From Comamonadaceae bacterium (GTDB lineage Bacteria; Pseudomonadota; Gammaproteobacteria; Burkholderiales; Burkholderiaceae_C): a stretch of 52,718 nucleotides of DNA. The position numbers and the translations under genes were made by a program. The notes beneath the pieces were generated by a model. The model saw only the letters and a list, made by a program, of their open reading frames with translations, made no database searches and was not told the origin of the DNA. Shown in pieces: positions 34,135 through 42,617 of this stretch. The number at the start of each line of letters is the position of its first letter. Position 1 is the stretch's first letter. The stretch covers positions 1-52,718 of the forward strand of contig CANKRG010000009.1 in assembly GCA_947485165.1 (NCBI GenBank). Direction: 5' to 3'.

Positions 34135-35057
34135 ACACAAAAACGATCAAACACTACCTGCAATTCAACGACTTAACGGCCGCTGAGTATGCTTATATTT
34201 TTGAACGCGCAGCCTTCATCAAGAAAAAATTCAAAGCCTACGAGAAACACCAGCCCCTGGCTGACCGCACACTGGCGATGATTTTTGAAAAAGCTTCGAC
34301 ACGCACCCGCGTGAGTTTTGAAGCCGGTATGTACCAGATGGGTGGCTCTGTGGTGCATTTGACCACCGACGGCAGCCAGCTGGGTCGTGCCGAGCCGATT
34401 GAAGACAGCGCCAAAGTCATCAGCCGCATGGTTGATCTGGTGATGATTCGCACCTACGAGCAAACGAAGATTGAGCGCTTTGCCGAGCATTCGCGCGTGC
34501 CCGTCATCAACGGCTTGACCAACGAGTTTCATCCCTGCCAAATTTTGGCGGATATCTTTACCTATATTGAGCACCGTGGTTCTATTCTGGGCAAAACCAT
34601 TGCCTGGGTGGGCGATGGCAACAACATGGCCAACACCTGGCTGCAAGCGAGTGAAATTTTGGGTTTCACCGTGCACGTCAGCACACCCAGCGGCTATGAA
34701 GTGGATCAGGACATTGCGGGGCTGCGTTCGTCAGACAGCTACAAAGTCTTCAAAGACCCGATGCAAGCCTGCGCGGGCGCAGATTTGGTCACCACCGATG
34801 TGTGGACCAGCATGGGCTACGAGGCTGAAAACGAAGCCCGAAAAACAGCGTTTGCGGATTGGTGCGTGGATCAAGACATGATGCGTAACGCCAAACCGGA
34901 CGCCTTGTTCATGCACTGCCTGCCAGCGCACCGTGGTGAAGAAGTGGCTGCCGAAGTGATCGATGGGCCGCAGTCTGTGGTGTGGGAAGAAGCCGAGAAC
35001 CGCATGCACGTGCAAAAAGCGCTGATGGAGTACTTGCTGTTAGGGCAAATCAATTAA
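34131..35057 (+). CDS. argF: Ornithine carbamoyltransferase
   Basis: Forms citrulline from ornithine and carbamoyl phosphate. The 308-residue protein has the carbamoyl-phosphate loop FEKASTRTRVSFEAGM, HPCQILADIFTY, the ornithine-binding WVGDGNNMANTW, and FMHCLPAHRGEEV with the catalytic Cys. Translationally coupled to argD. Confidence 0.96.
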   Translation: MNTKTIKHYLQFNDLTAAEYAYIFERAAFIKKKFKAYEKHQPLADRTLAMIFEKASTRTRVSFEAGMYQMGGSVVHLTTDGSQLGRAEPIEDSAKVISRMVDLVMIRTYEQTKIERFAEHSRVPVINGLTNEFHPCQILADIFTYIEHRGSILGKTIAWVGDGNNMANTWLQASEILGFTVHVSTPSGYEVDQDIAGLRSSDSYKVFKDPMQACAGADLVTTDVWTSMGYEAENEARKTAFADWCVDQDMMRNAKPDALFMHCLPAHRGEEVAAEVIDGPQSVVWEEAENRMHVQKALMEYLLLGQIN

Positions 35058-35088
35058 TTCGTTGTCATATTTATGCAGAAAGCACTTT

Positions 35089-36156
35089 ATGTCTACTCTC
35101 GCCACCTTAGTTAACCGCCAAATTCGCCTTGCAGCTCGCCCGATTGGCTTACCCACCCGCGAAGGCTGGAGCTTCACCACGGAAGCCGTCGCTGAGCCAC
35201 AAGAAGGTGGCGTCGTCGTCAAAACCTTGTCCCTGTCACTCGACCCCGCCATGCGCGGCTGGATGAACGAAGGCAAAAGCTACATTCCACCTGTGGGCAT
35301 TGGCGAAGTCATGCGTGCTGGCGGTGTCGGCAAAATTATTGCCACTAGAAATCCTGACTTTGCCGTGGGCGACTACGTTTCTGGCGGCTTAGGCGTGCAA
35401 GAGTATTTGCAAGTTCCCGCAGACCACATCAAACGCAGCGGCTTGGTCAAAATCGACTTATCGATTGGCACCGTCAACCAGTGGCTCAACGTGCTGGGCA
35501 TGCCAGGTATGACGGGCTATTTCGGTTTGATGGACGTCGGGCAACCCAAGGCAGGTGAAACCGTGGTCGTTTCAGGCGCAGCTGGCGCGGTCGGCCAAAC
35601 TGTCGGGCAAATGGCCAAAATCAAAGGTTGCAGGGTGGTTGGTATCGCCGGCGGACCCGCCAAATGCGAGTGGGTGGTGAAAGAACTCGGTTTTGACGCC
35701 TGTATCGACTACAAGGCTGGCCCGACTACCGCAGGGGTCAGCTCCGGTTCAGCTGTCAAAGACGGCCTCAAAGAACACTGCCCCAAAGGCGTAGACATTT
35801 ATTTTGACAATGTCGGCGGCGCGATTTTGGACAGCGTGCTGACCCGTATCAACATGAAGGCCCGCATCATCATCTGCGGCGCGATCAGCCAGTACAACAA
35901 CACAACGGCGGTGCAAGGCCCGAAAAACTACTTGAGCCTGCTGGTGAATCGCGCCCGTATGGAAGGTATCGTGGTTTTTGACTACGCCCCCCGCTACCAC
36001 TTGGCAATTGCTGAAATGGCTGGCTACCTGAAAGACGGCCGCATGAAGAGCAAAGAGGATGTGGTGGAGGGTCTGGATACCTTCCCAGAGACGCTGATCA
36101 ACCTGTTCAACGGTAGCAACTTCGGTAAGCTGGTGTTGCAAGTCGCAAAAGCGTAA
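35089..36156 (+). CDS. NADP-dependent MDR oxidoreductase (PTGR/CurA-like)
   Basis: A 355-residue zinc-free medium-chain reductase. Family blocks are LSLDPAMRGWMNEGKSYIPP, GMPGMTGYFGLMDVGQPKAG, VVSGAAGAVGQTVGQMAKIK, VDIYFDNVGGAILDSVL and CGAISQYNN. It resembles leukotriene B4 12-hydroxydehydrogenase / CurA-type enone reductases. The start is ATG 35089; an in-frame ATG at 35062 would sit 4 bp after argF. The substrate is unknown. It ends before a family-A repeat, convergent with the serine hydrolase. Confidence 0.88.
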   Translation: MSTLATLVNRQIRLAARPIGLPTREGWSFTTEAVAEPQEGGVVVKTLSLSLDPAMRGWMNEGKSYIPPVGIGEVMRAGGVGKIIATRNPDFAVGDYVSGGLGVQEYLQVPADHIKRSGLVKIDLSIGTVNQWLNVLGMPGMTGYFGLMDVGQPKAGETVVVSGAAGAVGQTVGQMAKIKGCRVVGIAGGPAKCEWVVKELGFDACIDYKAGPTTAGVSSGSAVKDGLKEHCPKGVDIYFDNVGGAILDSVLTRINMKARIIICGAISQYNNTTAVQGPKNYLSLLVNRARMEGIVVFDYAPRYHLAIAEMAGYLKDGRMKSKEDVVEGLDTFPETLINLFNGSNFGKLVLQVAKA

Positions 36157-36173
36157 TCTTTAAAAACCTTAAT

Positions 36174-36219
36174 TGCTATATATTTAATAGCAGATTAGGC
36201 ATTAAATACGCCGGCTAGA
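36174..36219. repeat. Repeat family A, copy 5, full-length reference copy
   Basis: TGCTATATATTTAATAGCA hairpin, then GATTAGGCATTAAATACGCC and GGCTAGA. It lies between convergent genes ending at 36156 and 36238. This is the cleanest example for defining the element. Confidence 0.9.
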
Positions 36220-36237
36220 TTCACATTTTTACCATTT

Positions 36238-37395
36238 TTACGACTCTAAAGCCGCGTAAACCAAGTTCCTGAACAGCGGACGGTAATAATCGCGCTGGTT
36301 CGGGGCTTGGATCAACATCATGGCAAACATATCGAGTTTAGGGTCGACAAAAAACGTCGTTCCCGCAATGCCACCCCAGTAATATACGCCAGCGGAGCCA
36401 GGCACCGTGCTGATGCCCGTTTCTTTGCGCACGGCGAAACCCAAGCCAAAACCATGACCAGGCGGTAACAGCGTCGCACTACAGGGTTCGCTGATGGGCA
36501 AATCGCCCAGATGGTCGGCAGTCATGAAATCGACGGTATGGCTGCTGAGCAAGCGCACGCCGTCCAATTCGCCTTTGTTCAACATGAACTGCAAAAACCG
36601 CGCGTAATCATGCGCGGTAGACGCCAAACCACCGCCGCCTGATTCAAAGGTCGGATGGTCTTGAATATTGATCAATTTCAGCTGAATGCCACCATCAGGA
36701 TCTTTGGTGAAAGGTTCTGCGATGCGATGGTGTTTGTCTGCAGGAACACTAAAGGCTGTCTCCATCATTTTCAAAGGCTTAAAAATCTGATCATGCAGAA
36801 AATTGCCCAGAGTTTGTCCGCTGATGATTTCAACCAATGCCCCCAAAACATCCGTCGCACGGCTGTATTCCCACACCGTCGCTGGGTCATACTGCAAGGG
36901 TTGTGCGGCTAAGATTTTAGAAAATTCAGCATTGCTGGAATCCCGCAAACCCATACCAATTTTGGCATGGCGGTAGGCTTTTTGTGCAGCAGAGTTGCCC
37001 AAAAATTCATAAGTCAAACCGGCAGTGTGACGCAGCAGGTCTTGCACCGTAGCTGGCTTGGCAGCTTCATAGTTCACTTGTCCTTCGAAGTCTACGGCGA
37101 ACTGTTGTTTCGCATACTCAGGCAAATACTTGCCCACGGGGTCACTTAGCAGCAGCTTGCCCTGCTCCATCAGCATCATGGTCGCGACTGACACGATGGG
37201 TTTGGTCATCGAATAAATGCGAAAGATGGCATCCAAAGCCATCGTCGTACCGGTATTTGGATTTTGCTGGCCCAAACTTTCAAACAACTCCACTTTGCCA
37301 TGACGTGACAAGATGACCACGGCACCGGGCAAGCGACCGCTGTCAATTTCAGATTGCAAAGTAGCTAACAATCGGGCTTTGCGTTCAGCATGCAT
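36238..37395 (-). CDS. Serine hydrolase, beta-lactamase/esterase EstB family
   Basis: A 385-residue class C beta-lactamase-fold protein. The nucleophile block is YSMTKPIVSV (SxxK at S62-K65), the YSRA block near residue 178 supplies the catalytic Tyr, and GHGFGLGFAV near 310 is the third motif region. No clear signal peptide is seen, which favours an intracellular esterase over a periplasmic beta-lactamase. The substrate is unknown. Confidence 0.88.
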   Translation of the reverse strand: MHAERKARLLATLQSEIDSGRLPGAVVILSRHGKVELFESLGQQNPNTGTTMALDAIFRIYSMTKPIVSVATMMLMEQGKLLLSDPVGKYLPEYAKQQFAVDFEGQVNYEAAKPATVQDLLRHTAGLTYEFLGNSAAQKAYRHAKIGMGLRDSSNAEFSKILAAQPLQYDPATVWEYSRATDVLGALVEIISGQTLGNFLHDQIFKPLKMMETAFSVPADKHHRIAEPFTKDPDGGIQLKLINIQDHPTFESGGGGLASTAHDYARFLQFMLNKGELDGVRLLSSHTVDFMTADHLGDLPISEPCSATLLPPGHGFGLGFAVRKETGISTVPGSAGVYYWGGIAGTTFFVDPKLDMFAMMLIQAPNQRDYYRPLFRNLVYAALES

Positions 37396-37432
37396 AAACT
37401 ATCCCCATATTTATTGAGTAATTAAATTGAAT

Positions 37433-38452
37433 TCAAGCAAAGCGCATACGCGCCAATGCAGCACCTTGCGCCAGGGCTTCAAGCTTCTTGATGGCCACTG
37501 CGCGGCTCATGGGCGCTAAGCCGCAATTGGTGCATGGGAACAATTTGTTTTTAGGCACAAACTGCAAGGCGCGGCCAATGGTGTCTGCAATCTGTTCGGG
37601 TGTTTCGATCTCGTCACTCGCCACATCAATCACGCCCACCATCACATCCTTGCCTGCCAGCAAAGCCATCAAATGCGCTGGCACGTGTGAGTGGTAGCTT
37701 TCTAAACTGACCTGATTGATGCTGCTTTTTGCCAAGACCGGCAGTACCAATTCATATTGGTTCCACTCATCGCCCAGCGTTTTTTTCCAATCGTCATTGG
37801 CCTTGATACCGTAGCCGTAGCAAATGTGAACTGCCGTCGTGCAGGTCAAACCAGCAGCGGCGCGCTCGACAGCGGCAACGCCCCAATCAGCGGCGTCTTG
37901 CATGTAGACGTTAAAAGCGGGCTCATCAAACTGAATAATATCGACGCCCTGTGCCTGCAGCGCACGCGCTTCTTGGTTCAATAAATCAGCAAATGCCATG
38001 GCCATTTTGACTTTGTCGCCATAAAACTTATCGGCAACTGTATCAACTATCGTCATCGGGCCAGGCAAAGTGAATTTGATTTTCTTCTTGGTGTGCGCTC
38101 TCAGAATGCCAGCTTCAACTTCATGTACGCGACCTTTGAGCTTGAGTGCTGACACCACTTGCGGCACTTGCGCGTCGTAGCGGTTGTTACGAATGCCCAT
38201 GGTCACTTTGTGTTCAAAATCAATACCTTCGACTTGCTCCAAAAAACCATGCACAAAGTGCTGACGCGATTGTTCGCCATCGCCAATGATGTCCAAACCC
38301 GCATCTTCCTGTGCTTTGATCCACAGCAATGTGGCATCAACCTTGGCCTGCGCCAGTTCCTCGCCTTCAGCTTTCCACTGTGGCCATAGTTTTTGCGTCT
38401 CAGAGAGCCAAGACGGTTTTGGCAAACTGCCAGCGATGACGGTTTCAAACAT
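37433..38452 (-). CDS. Core-MetE-type methionine synthase (short cobalamin-independent form)
   Basis: A 339-residue protein matching only the catalytic C-terminal half of MetE. It starts MFETVIAGSLPKPSWLSETQ and has DIIGDGEQSRQHFVHGFLEQ, FTLPGPMTIVDTVADKFYG, DIIQFDEPAFNVY, then zinc-ligand blocks VHICYGYG and FPCTNCGLAPM. Short core-MetE proteins include folate-independent methionine synthases; some (MesD) need a separate DUF1852 partner. No such partner is next to this gene. ATG 38452 is preferred over a TTG at 38461. The methyl donor is unknown. Confidence 0.85.
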   Translation of the reverse strand: MFETVIAGSLPKPSWLSETQKLWPQWKAEGEELAQAKVDATLLWIKAQEDAGLDIIGDGEQSRQHFVHGFLEQVEGIDFEHKVTMGIRNNRYDAQVPQVVSALKLKGRVHEVEAGILRAHTKKKIKFTLPGPMTIVDTVADKFYGDKVKMAMAFADLLNQEARALQAQGVDIIQFDEPAFNVYMQDAADWGVAAVERAAAGLTCTTAVHICYGYGIKANDDWKKTLGDEWNQYELVLPVLAKSSINQVSLESYHSHVPAHLMALLAGKDVMVGVIDVASDEIETPEQIADTIGRALQFVPKNKLFPCTNCGLAPMSRAVAIKKLEALAQGAALARMRFA

Positions 38453-38479
38453 GTTCAACAACCTTAAAAAAAATTAGAC

Positions 38480-40180
38480 TTAGATTTTATCGCCTGCAAC
38501 TTTTTCTGCTTCTTGCAGCAGTCGCCACATCACTTTTCCGCTGCCGCTTTTCGGCAGTGCATCGACAAATTGCACCAGGCGCGGCATTTTATAAACGGCC
38601 ATGTTGTCACGACACCAGTCGATGATGTCCTGTTCCGTGGTGGCTTTGTGTGTGGCACGCAAAACGACGACTGCTTTGACGGATTCACCGCGGTACGCGT
38701 CTTGTGTGCTGATGATGCAGGCTTCTTGAATCGCAGGGTGGCGAAACATCAAAGCTTCAACCTCTGCCGGCCAGACCTTGAAGCCACTGGCGTTGATCAT
38801 GCGTTTGAGCCTGTCGGTGAGGAAGAAATAGCCATCTTCGTCAATGCGTCCTAAATCGCCCGAGCGGAAAAAACTTTTCCCTTCTATGTCAATAAACGCT
38901 GCTGTTGTGGCATCAGGGCGTTTCCAGTACCCTGAGAATATTTGTGGGCCATGCATGATGATTTCACCTGCTTCACCTTGCGGCATTTCAACCAAGGATT
39001 CAGGATCGATCACACGCGCATCGACCCCCATGAATGCGATGCCTAAACATTGCTGCTTGGGCGCATCAGGCGGGTTGCTGTGTGACGGTGCGGCGGTTTC
39101 CGTCAAACCATAACCTTCTACATAGCTTAAACCAAACTGATCAAACAAACGCTGCGCCACAGCTTGCGGCATGGCTGCGCCGCCACCGCCGATGTGAACG
39201 AGGCTGTTTAAGTCATATTTTTCAAAATTCGGGCTTCCCATCAAATCAATCACCATGGTGGGAATATTTGTCCAATGCGTCACTTGGTAGCGTGAAATCA
39301 AGCGACCCGCCAAATCTCGGTCCCAGCGCGGCATCAAAATCAAGGTTGCGCCAATGTAAATCGCCGAGTGCATCACACTCACCATACCGGTGATATGAAA
39401 CATGGGAACGACAACCAGGCTCACGCCTTCAGCAGAACCATTGCCCCATAAATTGGCAGCAATGGCGTTGTGCATGATGCTGGCTTGCGTGTGCATGCAG
39501 CCTTTGGGCAAGCCCGTGGTGCCACTGGTATAAGGCAAGATGGCCAAGTCGGCGGGTTTGACTGTCAGCTCCGGTGGATTGTCTTGACATGCGACAGCTT
39601 CGCACCAACCATGCACCGCTACGCCATCCAAGCTGGGCAGTGGATGTCGCGTCAACAGCCAATCCCGCCAAGCGGCAGGTGGTGCATCTTCGCCATCAAC
39701 ACTCGCATCAAATGCGTCCGTAAATTGTGTGACGATAAGGTGATTTAACCGTAAATCAGGTGCCAATGCATGGTTTGCAAGTGCCAGCTCGGCCGCCAAA
39801 TCACCCGTCGTGATGGCGACTTTGGCATCTGGGTCGGTAATGTAGTGTTTCAACTCTTCCGCGCGGTTCATCGGGTTCACAGGAACCACGACCGCATTGG
39901 CTCGCAAAATTGCCCAGTGCGCAACGATGAGTTGCGGGCAATTTTGCATATTCAGCACCACCCTGTCGCCTTTTTTGACACCTAGTCGGCATAAATAGGC
40001 AGCCAATCGCTCTGCTTTTTGCAGCAGTTCTGCATACGTAATGGTTGTCCCAAAAAACACCAATGCCGCTTTGCTGGGATAGCGCTTGGCACTGATCGCC
40101 AAGTTATCCCACAAAGGTGTTTCTGGCGGCGTGACTGTTCGTGGTACGCGTTTTGGCCAAAATTTATTCTTTATTAACAT
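38480..40180 (-). CDS. AMP-forming acyl-CoA synthetase (long-chain fatty-acid CoA ligase type)
   Basis: A 566-residue ANL-superfamily ligase. The P-loop block is ILPYTSGTTGLPKGCMHTQA, then GYGLTETAAPSHSNPPD, FRSGDLGRIDEDGYFFLTDR, LKRMINASGFKVWPAEVEAL and a C-terminal PKSGSGKVMWR with the catalytic Lys. It activates a carboxylic acid to acyl-CoA, probably a medium or long chain. It precedes the core-MetE gene by 27 bp and may share its transcript. Confidence 0.9.
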   Translation of the reverse strand: MLIKNKFWPKRVPRTVTPPETPLWDNLAISAKRYPSKAALVFFGTTITYAELLQKAERLAAYLCRLGVKKGDRVVLNMQNCPQLIVAHWAILRANAVVVPVNPMNRAEELKHYITDPDAKVAITTGDLAAELALANHALAPDLRLNHLIVTQFTDAFDASVDGEDAPPAAWRDWLLTRHPLPSLDGVAVHGWCEAVACQDNPPELTVKPADLAILPYTSGTTGLPKGCMHTQASIMHNAIAANLWGNGSAEGVSLVVVPMFHITGMVSVMHSAIYIGATLILMPRWDRDLAGRLISRYQVTHWTNIPTMVIDLMGSPNFEKYDLNSLVHIGGGGAAMPQAVAQRLFDQFGLSYVEGYGLTETAAPSHSNPPDAPKQQCLGIAFMGVDARVIDPESLVEMPQGEAGEIIMHGPQIFSGYWKRPDATTAAFIDIEGKSFFRSGDLGRIDEDGYFFLTDRLKRMINASGFKVWPAEVEALMFRHPAIQEACIISTQDAYRGESVKAVVVLRATHKATTEQDIIDWCRDNMAVYKMPRLVQFVDALPKSGSGKVMWRLLQEAEKVAGDKI

Positions 40181-40513
40181 ATTGCCTCGTTGTGCTTTTA
40201 GACGTTGCGCACAGCTTAAACCTAATAAATCATTTTTTCGAGATTACTGCTTATGACATACCCGTAATTCGTCACCTACGTGACGCGACATGGGTGCGTT
40301 CAGCGTCTGCATTACTTCGTTATGATGATTGACAGATTTGGAATTCGATGAAACATTTATTAAATTTGCGCCATTGCTTACCCGATATTAGACTCTGCTG
40401 GTGCGCTGAGCCCCTCACGCTTACATCAAGGTAATTTACTGGTTGCAACAGGGCCGGTAAAGTAACCCATGATTTGATTCAATAATCAATATTCTTATGA
40501 AAACAACATTGTT
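40181..40513. other. 333-bp intergenic region between divergent genes
   Basis: Lies between the acyl-CoA ligase and the DsbA-like gene and must hold both promoters. I see no conserved protein in any frame. One small inverted repeat, CGTCACCTACGTGACG (40270-40285), could be a regulatory site or chance. No repeat-A or -B copy is present. Confidence 0.5.
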
Positions 40514-41170
40514 ATGACTGAAAACTCTCTCGTTTATGTAGGCGACCCCATGTGCTCGTGGTGTTACGGCTTTGGTGTGCCTTTGCACCAGCTCTTGGAA
40601 CAACTGCCAGGTGTGCCGCTTGCTGTGGTGCTTGGTGGGCTGCGCGCTTTTAACCAAGAAGTCATGCCCGAAACGCTGAAATCGACACTGCACCACCACT
40701 GGCGTGAAGTAACCAAACGCTCAGGTAAACCCTTTGGCACAGGCCAGTTTGACCGCGAAGGCTTTATTTACGATACCGAGCCCGCCTGCCGCGCCGTCGT
40801 CACCATCCGCGCCCATGTAGCAGAGCACACGCTGGCGATGTACCACGCTATTCAGCATGCGTTTTATGCCATGGGTCGTGACATCACGCAAACAGCTGTA
40901 CTGGCAGACGTTTGGCAAGAGTTGGTTGATTCAAAAATACTCGGTAATGTCGAGTTTTCAAGCCGTGGGTTTATTGAAGCTTTTGAAAGCGACAGCATCA
41001 AAACGCAAACGCGCAACGACTTTGCGATGGTGCAGCAATGGGGCATTCGTGGCTTTCCAGCACTCATAGCCGTGGTAAACGGTGAAGCACAACTGGTATC
41101 CAACGGCTACATGGAAGCGGATGAGATGCTGCAGCGCGTACAACAAGTATTTGATTCGACGGGAAAATAA
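40514..41170 (+). CDS. DsbA-family thioredoxin-fold protein (CSWC active site)
   Basis: A 218-residue protein beginning VYVGDPMCSWCYGFG (C14 and C17), with an inserted helical domain and the cis-Pro loop WGIRGFPALIAV near residue 180. This is the COG3531-like branch of DsbA relatives. There is no signal peptide, so it is probably a cytoplasmic thiol oxidoreductase or isomerase. Its TAA overlaps the ATG of the CDF transporter gene by one base, which links the two functionally. Confidence 0.87.
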   Translation: MTENSLVYVGDPMCSWCYGFGVPLHQLLEQLPGVPLAVVLGGLRAFNQEVMPETLKSTLHHHWREVTKRSGKPFGTGQFDREGFIYDTEPACRAVVTIRAHVAEHTLAMYHAIQHAFYAMGRDITQTAVLADVWQELVDSKILGNVEFSSRGFIEAFESDSIKTQTRNDFAMVQQWGIRGFPALIAVVNGEAQLVSNGYMEADEMLQRVQQVFDSTGK

Positions 41171-41778
41171 TGTCAGCAGACCACGACCACGGCAGCTCGG
41201 GAGCTGCGCGAGACCCCAAATACCGCAAGATTTTGTGGTTTGCACTCGTTGTGAATGCAGCGATGTTTGCCATCGAGCTAGGTGCTGGCTTTCGCTCAGG
41301 CTCTGTGTCTTTACTAGCCGATGCGGTTGATTTTTTAGGTGATGCAGCCAACTACGGTGTCTCTTTGGCGGTGCTCACGATGGCGATGGCTTGGCGATCT
41401 AAGGCAGCTCTGCTCAAAGGTGCTTGCATGTTGGGCTTTGGTTTGTTCGTTTTGGCACGCGCCATCTGGGTCGCCCAAACTGACGCCGTCCCCGAAGCTG
41501 GCACGATGGGTGTGATCGGTTTTTTAGCACTAACCGCAAATATCACCGTCGCCCTGCTTTTGTACAACTACCGCACGGGTGATGCCAATATGCGCAGTGT
41601 CTGGCTGTGCTCGCGCAACGATGCTTTTGGCAACATTGCTGTCATGCTGGCCGCTTTGGGTGTGTTGGGTACAGGTTCTGCTTGGCCAGATTTAGCAGTT
41701 GCTGCAGGGATGGCTGGTTTGGCGATTTGGGGCGGTTGGTCTGTTATTCAGCATGCGAGACTTGAATTAAAAACATAA
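41170..41778 (+). CDS. Cation diffusion facilitator-type transporter (short form)
   Basis: A 202-residue inner-membrane protein with about six hydrophobic segments, preceded by a His/Asp-rich start (SADHDHGSS). SVSLLADAVDFLGDAANYG carries the acidic metal-site residues of CDF transmembrane helix 2, and LCSRNDAFGNIAVML corresponds to helix 5. The C-terminal cytoplasmic domain of classical CDF proteins is absent. Zn, Co or Cd efflux is the likely role. It is coupled to the DsbA-like gene and directly upstream of the copper cluster. Confidence 0.85.
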   Translation: MSADHDHGSSGAARDPKYRKILWFALVVNAAMFAIELGAGFRSGSVSLLADAVDFLGDAANYGVSLAVLTMAMAWRSKAALLKGACMLGFGLFVLARAIWVAQTDAVPEAGTMGVIGFLALTANITVALLLYNYRTGDANMRSVWLCSRNDAFGNIAVMLAALGVLGTGSAWPDLAVAAGMAGLAIWGGWSVIQHARLELKT

Positions 41779-41822
41779 CATTCGTCGTTTGAACTTTTTC
41801 TGAAATGTCTTATCATAGCCAC

Positions 41823-42188
41823 ATGCGCCGTTTCATATTCATCCTCATGATCGTCTTGCTGCCTTTGCGCGGCTGGATGGGTGAGGCTATGGCGACCGAA
41901 ATGGCTGCCATGACTATGACAGCTAAACAGACAATAAATACACTGGCTGCAACCGATTCATCTCTAGAAAACAGCGTGTCAGACTGCGATATGCACAAAA
42001 CAAAGGGCACTGAGCTTACTACAGCGAAGCCATCTTGTAACTATTGCCAAGCCTGCCATGCAACAGGCATGGCAACCACAGTTGAAATCAACAGTTTCGA
42101 CAAAATTCACTACGCTCAGCCCTTGGTGCAAGCGCATCCATATACCAGCGCCAGCTTGGCGCTCGGTCAAAAACCACCGATTCTGTAG
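41823..42188 (+). CDS. Small secreted Cys/His/Met-containing protein (DUF2946-like)
   Basis: About 121 residues. The hydrophobic signal-type start is FIFILMIVLLPLRGWMGEAM; the mature part has several Met residues and a CDMH ... CNYCQACH cluster suited to metal binding. It resembles short DUF2946-type proteins found with copper genes. The ATG at 41823 gives a better signal peptide than the one at 41805. Role in periplasmic copper handling is inferred from its place ahead of the TolC-MCO genes. Confidence 0.7.
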   Translation: MRRFIFILMIVLLPLRGWMGEAMATEMAAMTMTAKQTINTLAATDSSLENSVSDCDMHKTKGTELTTAKPSCNYCQACHATGMATTVEINSFDKIHYAQPLVQAHPYTSASLALGQKPPIL

Positions 42189-42314
42189 TCTCCCAGCCCA
42201 AACTCCGTATGTACTTTGACTCTTTTTGAGTTGATAGCGTGCGAGAAGTCTTGGGTTTAGTCATTTTTGGCTGGATTTCTCCTGTCCAAACGTCTAAATT
42301 TTTTGGAGAGATCG

Positions 42315-42617
42315 TTGAAAAACTCATTTTTTATACCTAATTTTGTCCTGATTACGGCTATTTTTTGCCTAATTTTGGGCACCGCCTCGGCGCAAACCAT
42401 CGTCAGTTACACATCGGCCGTGGCTGATTACCAGCCGTTCGTTGACGAGAAAATCACATCGTGGAAAGCGGCAAACGACAAAGTTGGCCAAATTGGTGGC
42501 TGGCGTGCCTATGCCAAAGAGGCACAGCAACCAGAAAACACGCCGACCCCATCACAAAACTCTGTAACTTTGCCCCAGGCAACGACTACTGAACCTCAAG
42601 CAGGGCAACAGAAATGA
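42315..42617 (+). CDS. Small exported protein of the copper cluster, unknown function
   Basis: About 100 residues from TTG 42315, which has GGAGA seven bases upstream. A signal peptide (FVLITAIFCLILGTASAQ) is followed by a mature part with VADYQPFVDEKITSWKAAND and GGWRAYAKEAQ, and a Pro/Thr/Gln-rich tail. I do not know its function. It overlaps the TolC-like gene by four bases, so it belongs to that operon. Confidence 0.75.
   Translation: MKNSFFIPNFVLITAIFCLILGTASAQTIVSYTSAVADYQPFVDEKITSWKAANDKVGQIGGWRAYAKEAQQPENTPTPSQNSVTLPQATTTEPQAGQQK

Noticed and set aside
33229-34140. About 300-codon open frame on the minus strand opposite argD
   Set aside because: Mirror of argD codon usage, His/Phe/Cys-rich translation, no recognisable domain.
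40270-40285. CGTCACCTACGTGACG as an operator
   Set aside because: Only six paired bases per arm in a 333-bp AT-rich gap, with no adjacent regulator; mentioned in the intergenic entry but not called.
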